Part shown: in pieces, positions 58,936 to 64,000 of the stretch
How positions within the stretch are numbered: position 1 is the first letter of the stretch
Layout of the letters: each line of letters begins with the position of its first letter
NCBI GenBank assembly: GCA_007570785.1
Contig: ML660211.1
Span: 603,352-667,351, forward strand
Length of the DNA stretch: 64,000 bases
From: Antilocapra americana
Lineage: Eukaryota; Chordata; Mammalia; Artiodactyla; Antilocapridae
Direction: 5' to 3'
Position numbers and translations under genes: made by a program
The notes under the pieces: model-generated
The model's database searches: none
Told to the model about the DNA's origin: nothing
The model's input: only the letters and a program-made list of their open reading frames with translations

Positions 58936-61900
58936 TTAAAAATCCCAACCCTATCTTGACTCTGTAAAGAGACAGGAGAACTCTGTTTCTGTCTCTTCCC
59001 TTCTCTATCACTCTCCTCCCCAAGTCCTCATGGGTACCGTCTTACCTCCAGAACTTTAGACAGTACATTTCTGTTGTACAAGCCACAAGTATATGGGCAG
59101 ACTAACACACAGCTAAAACTAATCAAAATATATTAATTGTAGACCAAGCAGAGCACAGAATAGGGAAATTAACCTGGGATAAAGAGTTGCATTATATAAA
59201 GAGAAAAAGGACCAATTCTCCAAGAAGATAAAATAGTCCTTAACATTATCTACTTAAGAATAACACATCAAAATACAGAAAACTAAAACAGAGAACTCCA
59301 AGTCAAGATAGGTTATTTCTAGGTAGTGGAGCTTTGTTAGCTGTGTTTTCTAAATCACACACAAATCGTTTGTTAATGAGTGATGAACAGTGTGAACTCT
59401 AAAACTGGAAGACATTTTCTCTCTAGAAATGGTGATTTTTTTCTTAAATACAATATGTTTTCAATATGAAACCATGAATATATACAAATTAAGGAAGCAC
59501 AAGAAAGAAAAATTATAATAAACTATATCTCAAACTGTTTACTTTGTACCATTGAAAGTGCATCAGATCATTACCCTAATAGGTTATTCTGATATCTGTT
59601 CATGTCATAGCTAGAAAGGAATTAATTGATTGTTTTAGAGGACAGTCTTTCAAGACACAATTATATATAAAAAATGATTGAGGAGAATAACAATAATGTA
59701 CTATTACTTTAGAAATATATAATATTAGGAGTCAAAGCTGGAGAATGTTAATTATAAGAGATACAGAGTATTTTAAGTTTCAACTTTCATTCTTTATATA
59801 TCATTATACTTGAAATTTATGTTCATATAATTCTTAAAGTTCCATTTTAGAAAAAAACTTCTTCCCCTGATTTTCTTCACTCTCCTCTCAATCCCCCCTC
59901 ACAAAATAAAAAGCTAAAATGAAAAACAAAAATAAAATCATGAAGTTTCTTGCCTGCTTTTTTGGAGTCTTCTATTTTTCTCTAGAAATAATTTCAACAT
60001 TTCACAGTGCAATAAATCCATTTAGCCTCCCTGACTCCAGGTTATTGTGTCTTGCTCATTAATTCCATCATTGAAATAAAAGGCCTTGACCTCTCAGTGG
60101 CTCCTGAGCAAAGTGTCTTCTTAGAAGGTGAGGAGGTTGGAGTGGACAGTAGAGAGGCAGACATAGAGGGGCGGAAGCTCGGCACAAGGATAATAGCAAG
60201 CCACATGCAACCTTTTAATTATTTAAAATAAAAAGCAAATTTCGAAGTCATTTTCCAGGACAAGAAAATAAAATAATGTCTGTTGTTTAGTCTGAGCTAT
60301 GAATACCATTTCACAGCACATATTAGAAAAGGGGATACATTGTTCTCCTTTTCTCATTTCACAGGAATATGATGACAACTTTTTGACAGAAAATCATTCT
60401 GCAAAAGATATTGCTGGTCTACTATGCCCACATATTTTCTTAACCCTTGTAAATTATTGTAAACATTTTTGTATGAAGATGAAAGGGTAAGAAAATATGT
60501 CTTAGGCATTCTTCTAAAATACTGCATTTTATTCCAGGTAAATCAAATAATTCAAACCTTTGTTCTTTTCCTTTCTGCTTCTGTTCAATTGATCTCTCCC
60601 TTTTTTCTCCTCATGAATTACTTTTAATACATTGGTGGGCTTGTCAAATTCCAATTGCATGTATGTTTTCACAAACAACTTGAAAATTACATCCCATTTC
60701 TAGAATCCTGTCATCTGTTAGGTCTCCAATGTTCTCAAGGTAGACTATGTCCTTAACTGCATTTTCGAATTCTCTAATTCTTTAAATTGATAAAGCACAT
60801 GAGTACTCAGGATGTACCTCAGCTACAGCTTTGCCTGCTGAATTATAATCACACAAACAATACTCCCAATGGGGACTTGCTGTGCTTGCTTAATTCCCAG
60901 TGGTGACCGCCACGTGGTCTCAATTAAGGGTTCACTTTGCCTTACTGCTGGTCTCAAAAAGACTTCTATTTCTGAGTTTAACAATCCTAGAGAACTATTT
61001 CTTCTTCTTTACTTTTCACATGTCAGGAGATATCTGATCTTATACTTCATGCTTACCCCTGAAGGAGATCCTATTTTAAACTAGAATTCTTAGCATTGAT
61101 TTTGAAGAAAATTAAGTTAATTTAAAAGTACAATTTTACTAATTGTTTTCATCAGAATATAATTTTATGCATCTCTTTTATTTGTGTCTTTACTCAAATG
61201 ATGTATCTTGAATTATAGAAGAACAAAAGAAAAAAATTATCTGTGTTTCACATTGTCCAATTAATATTCTATTAATTATACCTTATTTCCTTTTGCTTAA
61301 GAAACTACATTTCAGTCATGATCCACTTTTCACTCTATTTTTAATTGACAGTGATTTTCTTTCAATTAAACTGCAGTCACAAAGCTCCTGAGGTAGAAGT
61401 CTAAATAATCTGTGTTAACCTGATTATAGATGGTTATAATAATTTGGTAGTGACTTTCATTATTTCAGATTATTAAAAATTTGAGCAGAGGACCTTGGTG
61501 GTATGCTGGAAAATGGAGATATGTACTTTCTATAATCTACTTCCACAGACTCTCTTTTGCCTTCTCTCACAAGGAATGGAGCATTGATTACGCAAGTATG
61601 TATAACAAGGAAATAGAATTAAAAGCATATTTACTTGAAAGATCACCAGATAAAAAGACAAGTGAGTCAAGTTTAGGAAGATCGAAATCGTAAAAATACC
61701 AATATTTTCAGTAGACATGAAAAAACATTTTCAGCCACACTACTATGAAAGCATATGTCTTGATAATGAGTAAGATTTTCAAAATTAAAAATAATAACTA
61801 GAGTAAGGATGCGGCAAAATTACTATCTGCATTCATGGCTTGTGGAATGGTATATAGATAGACAAAACCTCTTCTGAGAGAAAGTTTAAAACACAGATCA

Positions 61901-62400
61901 TAAGGTTTAGAAATAAACCTTATTTTGCTCGGTATTTAATTTTGTAAAAGTTTATCTTAGAAATTAAGCAATGTATATGTGCATATTCTTGAATAAGGCT
62001 TTATTTCTTGCATATATATAGACACACATGCAAAATATATCATGTATATACAGATACCTCTGGAGGAAAAAAATAGATGGCATACCAAACAGTGAATCAA
62101 TTAAAATGTATCCATAAGACAGGACAGTAAGGGCTGTTTAAGATGGGTCTTCTAACATCCATTACAGAAAAAAATATTATGGTTGAATTTAATTACCATC
62201 TGTCTTCAGGTTATAAACCTCAACATATGATCTCAATTAAAAGTTGTTTGTGTTTGCATATTTAAAAAGAGGGAAATGGTAGAAGATACATATGAATTAT
62301 AACAATTGTTGTCTCTAAATGATAAGCTCTTGAAGTTTTTAAAGCAAACCTTCTTCATAAATTCATAGTTTATAAAGTATTTTAAGAACCTCTCATTAAA
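58936..62400. other. Long unassigned stretch without young insertions
   Basis: About 3.5 kb in which I find no gene, SINE, BovB or L1. Open frames at 60299-60490, 60869-61084 and 61481-61693 are short and show no motif. A mixed-composition patch at 60000-60200 (CTCCCTGACTCCAGG, AAAAGGCCTTGACCTCTCAG) stands out from the AT-rich background. Confidence 0.5.
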
Positions 62401-63765
62401 ATTTTAATTAATTAATTAATTTATTTATTTTAAATTTTCTTTACATTATTTTGTTGGTTTGACCATATATTGACATGAATCTGCCATGGATATACATGTG
62501 TTCCCCTTCCAGAAGCCCCCTCCCACCTCCCTCCCAATTCCCTCTCTCTGGGTCATCCTGGTGCACCAGCCCTGAGCATCAAACCTGGGCTAGCAATTGA
62601 TTTCACATATGATAATTAACCTATTTCAATGCCTTTCTCCCATATCATCCCACCCTTGCCCTCTCCCAGAGAGTCCAAAAGACTGTTCTATACATCTGCA
62701 TTTCTTTTGCTGTCTCGCATACAAGGTTATCGTTATCAACTTTCTAAATTCCACATATATGCGTTAGTATACTGTATTTTTGTTTTACTTTCTGGCTTAC
62801 TTCACTGTGTAAAATAGGCTCCAGTTCCGTCCACCTGAGTAGAACTGATTCAAATGAACTCTTTTTAATGGCTGAGCAATATTCCATTGTGTATATGTAC
62901 CACTGCTTTCTTATCCATTTGTCTGTTGATGGACATCTAGGTTGCTTTCACATCCTAGCTATTGTAAACAATGCAGCGATGAACATTGGGGTACACGTGG
63001 CTCTTTCAATTCTGGTTTCCTCAATGTGTATGCCCCAGAAGTGGGATTGCTGGGTCGTATGGCAGTTCTATTTTCAGCTTTTTAAGGAATCTTCACACTG
63101 TTCTCCATAGTGGCTGTACGAGTTTGCATTCCCACCAACAGTGTAAGAGGGTTCCCTTTTCTCCACATCCTCTCCAGCATTTATTGCTTGTAGACTTTTG
63201 GATGGCAGCCATTCTGACTGGTATAAAGTGGTACCTCATTGTGGTTTTGATTTGCATTTCTCTGATAATGAGTGCTGTTGAGTATCTTCTCATGTGTTTC
63301 TTAGCCATTTTTATGTCTTCTTTGGAGAAATGTCTGTTTAGTTCTTTGGCCCACTTTTTGATTGGGTTGTTTATTTTTCTAGAATTGAGCTGCAGGTGTT
63401 GCTTGTATATTTTTGAGATTAATTGTCCGTTGCTTCATTTGCTATTATTTTCTCCCATTCTGAAGGCTGCCTTTTCACCTTGCTTTTAGTTTCCTTTGTT
63501 GTGCAGAAGCTTTTCATTTTAATTAGGTCCCATTTGTTTATTCGTGCTTTCATTTCTGATATTCTGGGAGGTGAGTCATAGAGGATCCTGCTCTGGTTTA
63601 TGTCGGAGAGTGTTTTGCCTATGCTTTCCTCTAGGAGTTTTAAAGTTTCTGGTCTCGTGTTTAGATCTTTGATCCATTATGAGTTTATTTTTGCGTATGG
63701 TGTTAGAAAGTGTTCTAGTTTCATTCTTTTACAAGTGGCTGTCCAGTTTTCCCAGCACCACTTGT
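62401..63765 (-). mobile_element. L1, interrupted by a younger L1
   Basis: Reverse-oriented L1. A decayed tail (ATTAATTAATTAATTTATTT) is at the left, then a 3' UTR (CCCCCTCCCACCTCCCTCCC) and the ORF2 C-terminus as far as CCCAGCACCACTTG at 63765, where homology is cut by a T-run. A short ORF2 piece at 63093-63308 keeps the CWRGCGEKG cysteine region. It is more diverged than the 53-kb copy. Confidence 0.94.
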
Positions 63766-64000
63766 TTTTTTTTTTTTTTATTATTGTTTTTGCCATACAT
63801 TGTCATGATATCACCATGGGTTTACACATGCTTCCCCTCCGGATCCCCCCTCCCTCCTCCCTCCCCCCCGGGAAATCTCGTTGCACGAGTCCCGAGCATC
63901 AATCCTGGGCTGGTGATTGATTAGACACATGACAATTAACATGCTTCAATGCCCTTCTCCCATATCATCCCACCCTTACCCTCATCCACAAAGTCCACGA
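63766..64000 (-). mobile_element. Young L1-BT inserted in L1, runs off the window
   Basis: A T-run at 63766-63779 is followed by the L1-BT 3' UTR in reverse, with the pyrimidine tract at 63845-63869. It closely matches the copies at 8.5 and 53.4 kb. Its 5' side and the second TSD lie outside the window. Confidence 0.95.

Noticed and set aside
61481..61693. 70-codon frame as a small gene or exon
   Set aside because: No splice context, motif or neighbouring exon could be supported; its length is expected by chance.
62986..63489. 167-codon plus-strand frame
   Set aside because: Antisense to the L1 ORF2 remnant and not supported by any independent signal.
1..64000. CRISPR array, operon or prokaryotic defence system
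   Set aside because: The repeats are dispersed transposons, not regularly spaced arrays, and no gene cluster with bacterial features is present.

Overview
The window is nuclear DNA from a ruminant, most likely a bovid (cattle, sheep, goat or a relative). The evidence is the repeat content: many BovB (RTE-clade) LINE copies, tRNA-derived Bov-tA and BOV-A2 SINEs whose 3' parts resemble the BovB tail, young ruminant L1 (L1-BT type), and one cetartiodactyl CHR-type SINE. Older mammalian repeats lie underneath (L2, MIR, MER5-type hAT, Tigger1, L1M). The sequence is AT-rich and looks intergenic or deep intronic. I found no host exon series, rRNA, functional tRNA gene, CpG island or CRISPR array. 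Family names come from recalled consensus sequences, because no database search was possible.

Layout. 1-5 kb: a plus-strand BovB runs in from outside the window, abuts a minus-strand piece of BovB 5' UTR, and is followed by a minus-strand BovB 3' fragment and an LTR-like remnant. 5-14 kb: AT-rich DNA with L2-like remnants, a BovB 3' fragment, a truncated L1-BT, two Bov-tA SINEs, a CHR SINE and another BovB. 14-24 kb: MER5A, MIR, CA repeats, an unexplained GC-richer block cut by a SINE, a 33-bp BovB insertion, an L1 with an inverted 5' segment next to a BovB fragment, a BOV-A2 and more SINEs. 24-29 kb: a three-layer nest, in which an old L1M is split by a decayed Tigger1 that is itself split by an L1 3' end. 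29-34 kb: an L1-BT with a 15-bp target-site duplication (TSD), Bov-tA, BovB, and an L1 split by a BOV-A2 with a large microsatellite tail. 34-39 kb: mostly unique AT-rich DNA with a 47-bp TG repeat and an old L1. 39-46 kb: two minus-strand BovB copies, the second apparently full length (41.6-45.6 kb) with a tandemly repeated 5' UTR and a nested L1 piece. 46-53 kb: small BovB, SINE and L1 fragments in unique sequence. 53-56 kb: a 2-kb L1-BT with a 17-bp TSD and a 503-codon open stretch of ORF2. 56-62 kb: SINEs, then about 4.5 kb without young insertions. 62-64 kb: an L1 interrupted by a younger L1 that leaves the window.

The coding signal seen is retrotransposon or DNA-transposon derived, and every copy examined closely is broken. 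L1 and BovB supplied the reverse transcriptases; the SINEs depended on the BovB machinery because they share its 3' tail. I found no undescribed gene system. The most interesting points are structural: tandem units in the BovB 5' UTR, insertion footprints (ultra-short insertion, 5' inversion, clear TSDs), the layered nest, and a few blocks I could not assign.
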